This document shows positions 17,831-26,899 of a stretch of 64,000 bases of DNA, one piece after another. Positions within the stretch are counted from its first letter, which is position 1; each line of letters begins with the position of its first letter. The position numbers and the translations under genes are program-made. Under the pieces are notes generated by a model. The model saw only the letters and a list, made by a program, of their open reading frames with translations, had not been told where the DNA came from and did no database searches. The stretch is from JAHEFT01 sp963766195 (GTDB taxonomy: Bacteria > Pseudomonadota > Gammaproteobacteria > Xanthomonadales > SZUA-36): contig CAVXYY010000018.1 of NCBI GenBank assembly GCA_963766195.1, positions 83,003 through 147,002 of the forward strand, read 5' to 3'.

Positions 17831-20800
17831 CTACGCCTTCACCAACCGGAGAGGAACATCCTGCTGGGATATTTCATTGCTCGCCGCCAGGTTCTTCGGA
17901 ATGATGTAAACCCAGTGCGGCAGCATTAACTCCCAGGAATCCAGCACCCTGCGGCCCCATTCGCTGCCAGTCTGGGCCACGTGGGTGGAGATCAATCCCT
18001 TGAGGCGCCTGCGGGGGGCATCGAAGCGCTGATCCTCGAGTGGGGAAGAAACCACGAACTCGGGATTGAGATGGCGCTCCGTTTGCCGGTTCGGATCGAG
18101 CAGGAACAGCTCGCCTCCGGTCATCCCCGCTGCAAGGTTGGGGCCGAAAGGACCCATGATGACGACCGTGCCTCCGGTCATGTACTCGCAGGCATGGTGG
18201 CCGGCGCCCTCGATCACGGCCCGGGCGCCGGAGTTGCGAACCGCAAACCGTTCACCGGCGTGTCCATTGGCAAAAAACTCACCCCCGGTGGCGCCGTACA
18301 GGCAGGCGTTTCCACAGATAACGTTGCGGCGGGCGAGTTCACGATCAGCATCCGCGGTCGTCAGTACGATGCGCCCTCCGGACATGCCTTTTCCAACATA
18401 GTCATTGGCATCACCTTCCAGGTGGATGGAAATACCCGGCATGTTCCAGCAACCCAGGCTCTGACCCGCGGTGCCGGTCAAATTTACCCTCAGAGAATCT
18501 TCCGCCAGACCTTCCCGGCCATGCACGCGGGCGACTTCACCGGACAGGCTGGCGCCCACCGTGCGGTCATAGTTATGGATGCCGAAATGCCCGGACCATT
18601 TTTCCCTGCGCTCCACGGCATCTCGCGCGGCAGCGAGAATTTCCTGGTTGAGGCGGCCGGAATCAAACGGTGGATTGCTCTTGACCGTGCAATAAGGCTG
18701 GTTCCTGTTGCGCGTGGCGGCCGAGGCGAGGATGGCACTGAAGTCAAGCGCCTGCTGCTTTGCGGTGTTTCCGGGTAATTGTTCAAGCAAGTCACTGCGG
18801 CCAATGACATCGGTAAAATTCCGGAGTCCGAGGCTGGCGAGGATTTCCCGGACATCCCGCGCAATGAAGCGGAAATACTGCATGACGCGCTCGGGCAGGC
18901 CATGGAAGTGTTCGGCTCGCAGCTGTTTGTTCTGGGTTGCGATGCCGGTGGCGCAATTATTCAGGTGGCAGATGCGCAGGTACTTACAGCCAAGCGCGAC
19001 CATCGGGCCGGTTCCGAATCCGAAACTTTCCGCCCCCAAAATACCCGCTTTAACGACGTCCAGGCCGGTTTTCAGGCCACCATCCACCTGCAGGCGAATT
19101 TTATGCCGCAGACCGTTTTCGACCAGCGCCTGGTGGGTTTCAGCAAGACCCAGCTCCCACGGCAAGCCGGCATATTTCACCGAACTCAGCGGGCTGGCGC
19201 CGGTCCCGCCATCATACCCGGCAATCGTGATGAGGTCCGCGTAAGCTTTTGCCACGCCCACGGCAATGGTTCCTACCCCCGCGCCGGAAACCAGCTTGAC
19301 GGAGACCAGTGCCCGGGGATTGACCATTTTCAAATCGAAAATCAGCTGGGAAAGGTCCTCGATCGAATAGATGTCGTGATGCGGCGGCGGCGAAATCAAC
19401 GTGACGCCGGGTGTCGAACAACGCAACGCGGCAATTTCCGCGGTCACCTTGTGGCCCGGCAGCTGCCCGCCCTCCCCGGGCTTGGCGCCCTGGGCAACCT
19501 TGATCTGCAGAACATCGGCGTTGACCAGGTAATGGGCATTGACGCCGAAACGCCCCGAGGCGACCTGCTTGATCCGGGAATTCTTTTCCGTTTTGAAGCG
19601 TACCGGATCTTCCCCCCCCTCACCCGAATTCGAACGGCCGCCCAAGCGGTTCATCGCGATTGCCAGGGACTCGTGCGCCTCGGGCGAAAGCGCACCGATC
19701 GACATGGCGGCAGTGTCAAAGCGCGGAAACAGGTTGTCTTCACTTTCGACCCGGCTGACCGGTAGTGGCTTATCTGATGGCTTGAGCGCCAGCAGGTCGC
19801 GAATGGCCAGGGCTGGCCGGTGATTGACACTGTCCGCAAATTTACGGTAGTCAGCCCACTCGCCGCTCGCCACCGCCTGCTGAAGCTGCATGACCACATC
19901 AGGGTTATAAGCGTGCTGTTCTCCGCCATGCATATAACGATAAATCCCGTCACGCGCTGGCCGTGTCTGTTCGGTCCAGGCCAGGTTGGCGACTTTGCGC
20001 AAATCACTCTCGAGCTCGGCGAAACCGGCGCCGGCAATCTTGGAGGTCACCTTTGGACAGCAAAGTTCGATCACTTCCGGCGCCAGGCCGACGGCTTCGA
20101 ACAACTGAGACCCGCGGTAGCTGGCCATCGTGCAGATGCCCATTTTGGACAGGATTTTCAGCAGACCTTTGCGGATTCCACGGCGGTAATTTTTGCGCAA
20201 CTCGATCGGATCACCCTCCAGCGCACCGGATTCCTGTTGCTGATTGATGGTCTGGAAAGCGAGATAGGGATAGATGGCCGTAGCGCCCAGACCGAGCAGC
20301 ACCGCGTATTGGTGCGGATCCCGGGCGGAACCGGTTTCGATCAGGATGTTGGAGTTCGGCCGTTCGCTGGCCTTCAGCAGCGCCTGGTGGACCGCACCGA
20401 CGGCCAGCGGCGCAGGAATTGGCAGCCGGTCGCGGGCGATATCCCGGTCGCTGAGCACGATAATGGTCGCACCACCCTGAATGGCGCTGACACAGCCTTC
20501 AACCAGCTTTTCAAGCGCTGCGCGAAGGTCGAGTGTGGCGGGTTCATAGTTGAGGCTGAATCGAACATTCCGGTAATACCGCTGGTCCAGGCCCAGCAGC
20601 GTCTGGTATTTAACATAATTCAACACCGGCCAGGGCAGCAGCACCCGGAAAGCATGTGAAGCTGTTTCGTTGAACACGTTGTGCTCACGGCCAATGCAGG
20701 TTTCCAGCGACATGACCGCCGATTCCCTCAGAGGATCGATCGGCGGGTTGGTGACCTGGGCGAAAGATTGCCGGAAATAATCGTAAATGGATCTGTTTCG

Positions 20801-22321
20801 CTCGGAAAGCACCGCCACGGGCGTGTCGTCGCCCATCGAACCCACCGGCTCCTGCGATTCCAGCGCCATCGGCATGATGATGGTTTCAATTTCCTCGGCG
20901 CCCAGGCCGAACATTTTCTGGTAAGCCGGTACCTGCTCCGAGGACTCACGCATGAACTTGCTGGCGGCCTTGCGTTCCTGGTCGTCGTTGTTCCAGACCC
21001 TAAGGACGTTTTCGGTCATCCACTCGCGGTAGGCGTGCCTTGCTTTCAGGCTGTCGTCAATGGCGTTGTTCTTCCAAAACCTGCCGGTCTCTGTGTCCAC
21101 GGCGATCATTTCACCCGGCCCGAGGCGGCCCCGGCGCTTGATTCGCTCGGGTGGGCAATCCCAGACGCCGGTCTCCGAAGCGACGGTAAAAATGCCGTCA
21201 TGCGTGATGCTGTAACGTGCCGGGCGCAGGCCGTTGCGGTCCATGTTGCAACTGGCGATCGTGCCATTGGTGGAGACCACGCCGGCCGGGCCGTCCCAGG
21301 GCTCCTGGTGCATGGAATTGAATTCCAGGAACGCCTTCAGATCGGAATCCATGTCATCACGGATCGCGGGCGGCAGCAGCAGGCGCATCGCGCGGAACAC
21401 GTCCATGCCTCCCGCCAGGAAAACCTCGAGCAGATTATCCAGCGACGAGGAATCGGAGCCATCGCCGTTCACCAGGTGTGAGAGCTTTTCCAGGGCGGGC
21501 AGCAGGGGGGAGTAAAGTATCCCGGAACGGGCGTTAGCCCAGTCCCGGTTGGCGTTTACGCTGTTGATCTCACCGTTGTGGGCAAGATACCGGAACGGCT
21601 GAGCGTAATTCCAGCGCGGCAAAGTATTGGTTGAAAACCGCTGATGACATATGCCGATCGAGCTGGTCATGCGCTCATCGAGCAAGTCAGGGTAGAAATC
21701 ACCCAGGTGCTCGGCCTGCACCAGGCCCTTGTAGACCATGGTCAGGTTGGAAAGCGTTACCACGTAATAATAGGGGTCCGGGTCCGGCAGCCTGCGTTCT
21801 TCTTCAAAAGCCAGTCGCCGGGCGGCGAATAGCTGGCGCTCGATGTCATGCGGCTGCCATCCCGCCGGTGCGTTGACGAAAACCTGGTAAATGGCCGGCA
21901 TGCTTTCGAGTGCCTGCTCACCCACGACTTCCGGCCGGGTCGGGACTTCACGCCAGCCCACCACGTCAAGTGCTGAACGAGCCAGGTGGCGGGTCAGAAT
22001 CTGCTGTCCGCGCTCGATGAGCGCCGGGTCGGGGGTAAAAAATACCAGCCCTGAAGCAAACCGCTCCGCCAGCCTGAACCCGCATTCCCCCGCGACTTCA
22101 CGCAGGAAAGGTTCCGGAAATTGCAGCATGATGCCGCAGCCATCTCCCGACTTGCCATCCGCCGCAACGGCCCCCCTGTGGGTCAGGCGTGCCAGCGACT
22201 TCAACGTAGTCTGAACCAGCCAGTGGCTTTTTTCGCCGTCCATATGCGCCAGGAGTGCGAATCCGCAACTGTCCCTGAAATCTTTTACAGGGTCATGTAA
22301 CTTGGCGATTTTACGAGACAA
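17831..22321 (-). CDS. gltB: Glutamate synthase large subunit
   Basis: The glutaminase/synthase subunit of GOGAT, about 1,496 residues. The glutaminase domain should begin at the Cys of DSCGFALLAHMDG after removal of a short propeptide; later come the FMN barrel (SIGALSPEAHESLAIAMNRLGG), the 3Fe-4S cysteines near CRYLRICHLNNCATGIATQ-like text (CKYLRICHLNNCATG) and the C-terminal beta-helix with many glycines. The open frame extends to 22483, but the TTG at 22321 has a GGGAG ribosome site 5 bases upstream and gives a 21-residue propeptide, so it is preferred. The upstream AT-rich island probably holds the promoter. Confidence 0.93.
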   Translation of the reverse strand: MSRKIAKLHDPVKDFRDSCGFALLAHMDGEKSHWLVQTTLKSLARLTHRGAVAADGKSGDGCGIMLQFPEPFLREVAGECGFRLAERFASGLVFFTPDPALIERGQQILTRHLARSALDVVGWREVPTRPEVVGEQALESMPAIYQVFVNAPAGWQPHDIERQLFAARRLAFEEERRLPDPDPYYYVVTLSNLTMVYKGLVQAEHLGDFYPDLLDERMTSSIGICHQRFSTNTLPRWNYAQPFRYLAHNGEINSVNANRDWANARSGILYSPLLPALEKLSHLVNGDGSDSSSLDNLLEVFLAGGMDVFRAMRLLLPPAIRDDMDSDLKAFLEFNSMHQEPWDGPAGVVSTNGTIASCNMDRNGLRPARYSITHDGIFTVASETGVWDCPPERIKRRGRLGPGEMIAVDTETGRFWKNNAIDDSLKARHAYREWMTENVLRVWNNDDQERKAASKFMRESSEQVPAYQKMFGLGAEEIETIIMPMALESQEPVGSMGDDTPVAVLSERNRSIYDYFRQSFAQVTNPPIDPLRESAVMSLETCIGREHNVFNETASHAFRVLLPWPVLNYVKYQTLLGLDQRYYRNVRFSLNYEPATLDLRAALEKLVEGCVSAIQGGATIIVLSDRDIARDRLPIPAPLAVGAVHQALLKASERPNSNILIETGSARDPHQYAVLLGLGATAIYPYLAFQTINQQQESGALEGDPIELRKNYRRGIRKGLLKILSKMGICTMASYRGSQLFEAVGLAPEVIELCCPKVTSKIAGAGFAELESDLRKVANLAWTEQTRPARDGIYRYMHGGEQHAYNPDVVMQLQQAVASGEWADYRKFADSVNHRPALAIRDLLALKPSDKPLPVSRVESEDNLFPRFDTAAMSIGALSPEAHESLAIAMNRLGGRSNSGEGGEDPVRFKTEKNSRIKQVASGRFGVNAHYLVNADVLQIKVAQGAKPGEGGQLPGHKVTAEIAALRCSTPGVTLISPPPHHDIYSIEDLSQLIFDLKMVNPRALVSVKLVSGAGVGTIAVGVAKAYADLITIAGYDGGTGASPLSSVKYAGLPWELGLAETHQALVENGLRHKIRLQVDGGLKTGLDVVKAGILGAESFGFGTGPMVALGCKYLRICHLNNCATGIATQNKQLRAEHFHGLPERVMQYFRFIARDVREILASLGLRNFTDVIGRSDLLEQLPGNTAKQQALDFSAILASAATRNRNQPYCTVKSNPPFDSGRLNQEILAAARDAVERREKWSGHFGIHNYDRTVGASLSGEVARVHGREGLAEDSLRVNLTGTAGQSLGCWNMPGISIHLEGDANDYVGKGMSGGRIVLTTADADRELARRNVICGNACLYGATGGEFFANGHAGERFAVRNSGARAVIEGAGHHACEYMTGGTVVIMGPFGPNLAAGMTGGELFLLDPNRQTERHLNPEFVVSSPLEDQRFDAPRRRLKGLISTHVAQTGSEWGRRVLDSWELMLPHWVYIIPKNLAASNEISQQDVPLRLVKA

Positions 22322-22402
22322 ATCAGCTCCCGGGAGACAAAAAACGAAAGGCGGGGCCGTCAGTCCCGCAGCTTCCAATCTAGCCGAACGCCAATCATTG
22401 TG

Positions 22403-22502
22403 ATATTTAATATTTTGAATATAATAATGCTTATTATTAATAATGAGGATCCGTTCACGTGGGTAATTTGACCCGCGAAGCAAGACACCGTTTCCCTATA
22501 AT
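22403..22502. promoter_or_regulatory. AT-rich divergent promoter region, gltB / TPR gene
   Basis: An AT island (about 22,403-22,456) containing the palindromic TTATTATTAATAA separates gltB from the divergent TPR gene and stands out from the GC-rich surroundings; it is the likely gltB promoter region. On the plus strand a perfect TATAAT at 22,497-22,502 ends only 6 bases before the TPR gene's first ATG, so that transcript may be leaderless or the start may be the later ATG at 22,524. Confidence 0.45.
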
Positions 22503-22508
22503 GGGGAA

Positions 22509-24056
22509 ATGAGTCTTGCTGGAATGAGAAAATGGCTGCTACCGCTGGCCCTCGTGCTGGTGGGCGGGCTGGCTTATTTGACGTGGAATCACCTCGCGCC
22601 GCCCGCCGGGTCAGAACCCGGGAAAGAACCCGGGCTCGATAAACCAGAGCGCCCACAGATCTACCTGGGTCCCGCAAATTCGATTGCCGTGCTGCGGTTC
22701 ACCGGTGATCCGGCAGGTCAGGAACCAGAATTCTGGTCTTTTGGTTTTTCCCGGGAGTTGTACCGCCTGGTTACCAGAGCGCCCGGGTTACAGGTCACCT
22801 CGCATAATTCCTCTTTTTTCTTCGAAAGCCAGTCCGTTCCTCTACCCATCATTGCGGAGCGATTGCAGACGCGCTACCTGCTGTCGGGTGAAATACGGGT
22901 CTCCGGCGGGCAGATGCAGGTTAGTGCAAGCCTATTCGATGTCAAAAAGAAAGAGGATGCCTGGTCCCACAGTTTTGAAGGGAGTATTGGTGACGCCTTT
23001 ATGATCCAGGATGAAATCCTGGCTGATGTCTTGGAAACCATTGCGCCACGACGGCTGGACGAGATGCCGTATTCACGGCCGGTCAGCAGCGAAGCCTGGG
23101 CAGCCTACCTGGAAGGCCTTTACTACCGTGAACAGAAAACAAAGGCTGGTTTCGAGGCGGCTGAACAGGCTTTCCTGACGGCGATCGGGGTTGAACCGGA
23201 CTTCGCGATGGCCCAGGTGGGGCTGGCCGCATTATGGCTGGAAATCAGCAGCTTCGGGGTGGGGGATGTGACCCGGGTTGAACAGGCGCGGCAGGCGCTG
23301 GATGCCGCACTCCTGTCCGAACCCGACTTGCCGGAGGCGCTCGGATTGCTGAGTTATATCCAACGGAACCTGGATTGGAATTGGACCGCGGCATTGGAAA
23401 CGGCCAGGCAGGCAGTCCTTCTGAGTCCCGGCGACCCGGAATTGATGGGCACCGCCAGCCTGGCGATGTTTTCCCTGGGGCAATTTGAAAAAGCCGGTGA
23501 TTTGCTCGCTGCCTCTGCCGCTCAGGACCCTGTGAACCTGGTGCGGAGGCTGCAGCTGGGCTTGCTGCAGGAATTTTCCGGCCAATATGATGAAGCCCTG
23601 GGCAGTTATCGCCAGATCATTGGCCTGAACCCGGATTTTCCGGGCGTGCGAGCCTTCCGGGCGCGGGTGAAGATCATCCAGGACAAGCCGGAATCCGCTC
23701 TGAAAGAGAGCGAGTTGGAAGTAGACCCGTTCTGGAAGCGTTATTCATTGATCCTCGCCTATTCAGCGCTGGGCCGGGATGATGAGGCGCTGCCGCTGCT
23801 GGATCAGATGATTGCCGCAGACGGGGAGCGTTCGGCCTACCAGGTTGCCGAGATCCTGTCGTTCCGCGGCGCCGTTGACCCCGCTTTTGAATGGCTGCAA
23901 CGGGCCTACGAGCAGAAGGACGGCGGAATGAGCGAAGTGATCGGTAACTTTTTTCTCAACAATCTTCATGCCGACACCAGGTGGGCAGGCTTTTTGAACC
24001 AGATGGGCCTGCCAACCGGCGGGACCGGCCAGGCCACCGCAACGCCTTCTGATTGA
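22509..24056 (+). CDS. Membrane-anchored TolB-like/TPR protein
   Basis: A 515-residue protein with one N-terminal membrane segment (WLLPLALVLVGGLAYLTW), a TolB-N-like region (SIAVLRFTGDPAGQEPEFWSFGFSRELYRLV... RYLLSGEIRVSGGQMQVSASLFD, about residues 55-165) and TPR repeats to the C-terminus. It shares this architecture with the 612-residue protein at 46,218, and the two are divergent paralogues. Such proteins are common in this group of gammaproteobacteria, often fused to winged-helix or cyclase domains, but no enzymatic domain is present here. Function unknown, probably a scaffold facing the periplasm. Confidence 0.7.
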   Translation: MSLAGMRKWLLPLALVLVGGLAYLTWNHLAPPAGSEPGKEPGLDKPERPQIYLGPANSIAVLRFTGDPAGQEPEFWSFGFSRELYRLVTRAPGLQVTSHNSSFFFESQSVPLPIIAERLQTRYLLSGEIRVSGGQMQVSASLFDVKKKEDAWSHSFEGSIGDAFMIQDEILADVLETIAPRRLDEMPYSRPVSSEAWAAYLEGLYYREQKTKAGFEAAEQAFLTAIGVEPDFAMAQVGLAALWLEISSFGVGDVTRVEQARQALDAALLSEPDLPEALGLLSYIQRNLDWNWTAALETARQAVLLSPGDPELMGTASLAMFSLGQFEKAGDLLAASAAQDPVNLVRRLQLGLLQEFSGQYDEALGSYRQIIGLNPDFPGVRAFRARVKIIQDKPESALKESELEVDPFWKRYSLILAYSALGRDDEALPLLDQMIAADGERSAYQVAEILSFRGAVDPAFEWLQRAYEQKDGGMSEVIGNFFLNNLHADTRWAGFLNQMGLPTGGTGQATATPSD

Positions 24057-24059
24057 TGG

Positions 24060-25205
24060 TCACAGAAGTCGTTTCCAGGCGCCGACCAGTTCATCAGCCG
24101 CCCGGTCAACGTGAATTTTCGTGGTGCCACGGCCGAGCGTCAGTCGAACGCTGCCCGCCGCTGATTCCAGCGGGATACCCATCGCCAGGATGACCGCGGA
24201 CGCTGAGTCCTTTCCTTCGTGACAGGCAGAGCCAGTGGATGCGGCGACAGCCGGGCATTCCGCCAGCAGGGCATTGCCGGAAACCCCGGGAAAGCGGACG
24301 TTCAGCGTGTTGGGCAAACGATCGACGGGATGTCCGTTGAGGGCCAGGCCGGGAATCTGCCCGTTCAGACGGTCCCACAGGTGATCGCGCAGGGCGGTGA
24401 TGCGCAAAGACTCCTTCGCCAGGTCCCGGTGTGCGATCGCGCAAGCCCGGCCCAGGCCGGCGATGGCGGCAACGTTTTCGGTGCCCGGGCGCAGGCCGCG
24501 TTCATGCCCGGCGCCCAGCAGCAAGGGTTCAATGCCGGTCCCGGAGCGAACGAATAGTGCCCCGACGCCTTGCGGCGCGTAAAGCTTGTGCCCTGCAACC
24601 GACAACAGGTCCACCCCTTCGCGTCGCACGGATACGGCAACCTTGCCAAGAGACTGGGCTGCATCGGTATGCATCAGCGCGCCCGATGCATGGGCGATTC
24701 CGGCTATTTCACCAATGGCCTGCAGTGTGCCCGTTTCGCTGTTGGCATGCATGACCGTGACCAGGAGGGTGTTCCCGCCAATGACCGAACGGATATCCGG
24801 CAGCTTCACGGCGCCCGCTTCATCCACGGCTACCCGGTCTACCTGGTACCCCTGGCCCTCGAGAAAAGCGCAGGGACCGGAGGTCGCCGGGTGCTCGATT
24901 ACAGAGGTTACGATGTGCTGACGGCCGGGGTTTGCCGCGGCCACCCCCCGGATCGCCAGGTTGTTGGCTTCCGTCCCGCCCGAGGTGAAATAAATTTCCC
25001 TGGAATGACAATCGATCAGCCGGGCAAGTTGTTCGCGCGCCTGTTCCACGGCGTCGCGCATGGCCCGGCCATAGACGTGGGTGCTGGAAGGATTGCCATA
25101 GTGTTCCGACAGGTACGGCAGCATCGCTTCGAGCACTTCCGGCAACACCGGTGTGCTCGCATTGTGATCGAGATAGATGGGTTTGAGGAACCTCTGATCA
25201 GTCAT
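24060..25205 (-). CDS. Cysteine desulfurase, NifS/IscS-like
   Basis: Class V PLP aminotransferase that removes sulfur from cysteine and holds it as a persulfide. The 381 residues carry YLDHNASTP at the start, FTSGGTEANNLAI, the PLP lysine Lys207 (AGHKLYAPQG) and the persulfide cysteine Cys328 (STGSACHEG). The short active-site loop after Cys328 and the absence of IscU, IscA or SufE genes nearby mean its partner is unknown; it could serve tRNA thiolation or iron-sulfur assembly. It ends 3 bases from the TPR gene, converging with it. Its first codons contain another copy of GATCAGAGGTTCC. Confidence 0.88.
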   Translation of the reverse strand: MTDQRFLKPIYLDHNASTPVLPEVLEAMLPYLSEHYGNPSSTHVYGRAMRDAVEQAREQLARLIDCHSREIYFTSGGTEANNLAIRGVAAANPGRQHIVTSVIEHPATSGPCAFLEGQGYQVDRVAVDEAGAVKLPDIRSVIGGNTLLVTVMHANSETGTLQAIGEIAGIAHASGALMHTDAAQSLGKVAVSVRREGVDLLSVAGHKLYAPQGVGALFVRSGTGIEPLLLGAGHERGLRPGTENVAAIAGLGRACAIAHRDLAKESLRITALRDHLWDRLNGQIPGLALNGHPVDRLPNTLNVRFPGVSGNALLAECPAVAASTGSACHEGKDSASAVILAMGIPLESAAGSVRLTLGRGTTKIHVDRAADELVGAWKRLL

Positions 25206-25273
25206 CTCTCGATGATACGCTGAATAAGAGGGTTAATCCGGGTGCCTGCAGTGGTCCAAGCTCAGAGTTTGAA

Positions 25274-25666
25274 TCAGGCAGTCTCCAGGCCGGCACTATA
25301 GGCGGCAAGATCCTCCATCATCCGCGCGTGCAGGTTTTTGCCTTTCTTGCTGAGCGACAGGCGACGGACCCGGCGGTCTGATTCGTCGATCACCTGTTTG
25401 ATCCACCCCCGGCCGCCGCGGGTTTCACCAAGCTGGGAAATCACCCGGGATACCGTCTTGGCCGAAAGCCCGGTCAATTGGGCAACCTCGATCTGGGTCG
25501 CGCCATCGTTACTGGCGACGCACCAGAATACCGCGTAACTGGAAAGTGACGCCTCGGTCTGTCCCAGCAGTTTCAGCGGTTGTGAAAAGGCCCTGGAAAA
25601 CAGGCCGGTCAATGCCCGTTCAGAAATGACACTGCTGACGCTGATGGGTTGGTCATTGTTGTTCAT
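25274..25666 (-). CDS. MarR-family winged-helix protein
   Basis: A 130-residue regulator with a winged-helix core (TQIEVAQLTGLSAKTVSRVISQLGE then the wing IDESDRRVRRLSLSKKG). It follows the cobalamin-dependent MerR regulator by 61 bases on the same strand, so it is likely co-transcribed with it and may be a second regulator of the light-response cluster. The ligand is unknown. Confidence 0.75.
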   Translation of the reverse strand: MNNNDQPISVSSVISERALTGLFSRAFSQPLKLLGQTEASLSSYAVFWCVASNDGATQIEVAQLTGLSAKTVSRVISQLGETRGGRGWIKQVIDESDRRVRRLSLSKKGKNLHARMMEDLAAYSAGLETA

Positions 25667-25727
25667 TAGATAATCTTAACATACGACAAAGCGAATCATT
25701 GACTGTACACGCCCGGCCATTACCGTT

Positions 25728-26642
25728 TTATGACAGCAGTTCATCCATCATCTGCAGGCCGTGGTCAATGTCCCGGCCCAGGGCCACAGCACCAGCACGG
25801 TTGATGGCATCAAATCCGTATACGGACGAAAGCCCCCCGACCAGGACCGGCACGCCGGCCTCGCTGACCAGCGCGGGCAGGCTTCTGGAAAGCGTCTTCA
25901 AAGAGGGTTCGATCGCACCGGAAAGGAGGATAGCCGAGCAACCTTTCATTTTTGCTACCGACGCCAGCTCTTCGAGCGGCATGTTGGCTCCGAGTGGAAT
26001 GATGCGATAACCCGCGGCATCAGCCGCCAGGGCAAACAGAAGTAATCCAATCTCGTGGTATTCACACGGCAGCCCTGCCAGCAAAACCAGCGGCCCGCTG
26101 TTTATACGTGACCGGTGATGATAGCGGGCACCCAGTTTGTTGCGCAGGTAGAAAGAGAAAAAATGTTCCTCGGCGATACTGCCTTCCTGGTCTACCCAGC
26201 GCAATCCCAATTCAATCAAAAGCGGCGTCAGGAGATTTCGTGTAACCAGCCCGATCGGATACAGCGACAGCGCCTCGTTGTAAATCTCCTCCAGGCGTAC
26301 CTCGTCGAACGCAATGATCGCAGCGATCATATTGTTGAGGTAATTCCTCCAGACATCCGGTTTGCTGTCCTGGCTGGCTGATAAATCGCTTTCCAGCATA
26401 CCTGGGCTGATCTGGCTGATGCGAACCCCCTGCTGGGTCAGGGCCGTGATGCGGTTGATCTGGTCGATGTGCTCACGGGTATACAGCCGGTGACCACTGT
26501 CCTTCCTGACCGGCTCTATCAGGCCGTGCCGGCGCTCCCACGCGCGCAGCGTGATAGCGCCTACACCGGTCAGTTTCGATACGGTGCCAATCGTGTACAG
26601 CTTTTCGTCAGGGTAATCCGTCTCGTTTGCTTGTGCGTTCAT
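25728..26642 (-). CDS. litR: CarH/LitR-type cobalamin-binding light-sensing MerR repressor
   Basis: A 304-residue regulator with an N-terminal MerR winged helix (IGTVSKLTGVGAITLRAWERRHGLI, residues 18-42) and a C-terminal cobalamin-binding region. It has both signatures of the CarH/LitR photoreceptors: W149-x9-E159-H160 (Wx9EH) in the four-helix bundle and E194-x-H196-x-x-G199, where His196 would be the lower axial ligand of adenosylcobalamin. In characterised relatives the dark B12-bound tetramer represses and light breaks the Co-C bond and releases DNA. It is divergent from a lipid-modification cluster, with matching operators in both promoters. The sequence shows the motifs; light sensing is inferred. 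Confidence 0.88.
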   Translation of the reverse strand: MNAQANETDYPDEKLYTIGTVSKLTGVGAITLRAWERRHGLIEPVRKDSGHRLYTREHIDQINRITALTQQGVRISQISPGMLESDLSASQDSKPDVWRNYLNNMIAAIIAFDEVRLEEIYNEALSLYPIGLVTRNLLTPLLIELGLRWVDQEGSIAEEHFFSFYLRNKLGARYHHRSRINSGPLVLLAGLPCEYHEIGLLLFALAADAAGYRIIPLGANMPLEELASVAKMKGCSAILLSGAIEPSLKTLSRSLPALVSEAGVPVLVGGLSSVYGFDAINRAGAVALGRDIDHGLQMMDELLS

Positions 26643-26691
26643 TAGTAATCTCGTGGGAATTAGCTTTTAAAGAAATAATGCATTTGTAAAT

Positions 26692-26720
26692 ACTATACAT
26701 TATATATACACGTTTGGCAA
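26692..26720 (-). promoter_or_regulatory. Promoter of the litR gene with internal operator
   Basis: Reading leftwards, TTGCCA (26720-26715), 17 bases, TATAGT (26697-26692). Within the spacer and reaching the -10 is TATACA-N5-TATACA (plus strand, 26694-26710). The position and the resemblance to the element at 26758-26774 suggest autorepression by the LitR-like protein. Confidence 0.65.
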
Positions 26721-26747
26721 AATAATTAAATAAACACAAAATAATAC

Positions 26748-26776
26748 TTGCAATAACTATACAGTAACTGTACATT
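26748..26776 (+). promoter_or_regulatory. Promoter of the putative light-response cluster with internal operator
   Basis: TTGCAA (26748-26753), exactly 17 bases, TACATT (26771-26776). The spacer holds TATACA-N5-TGTACA (26758-26774), which includes the perfect palindrome TACAGT-A-ACTGTA (26760-26772). A bound repressor would sit between -35 and -10. A further TTGTACAA palindrome occurs at 26873-26880 in the leader, close to the ribosome site. Confidence 0.65.
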
Positions 26777-26899
26777 ACTTCATGCTCCAGTAACGAAGAA
26801 CGTTGACGGAGCTGAATTTAAGGCGGTTTTTAGACTTTTTCGGACCAGCGACCGCCGCAGATGACACAAAAATTGTACAAAACTTAATAGGAGATTCAC

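Noticed and set aside
17981..19765. Long plus-strand frames opposite gltB (265 and 328 residues, and another at 19,820-20,659)
   Set aside because: They lie wholly antisense to the well-conserved gltB gene and their translations are low-complexity and unlike any protein; GC-rich codon bias creates such shadows.
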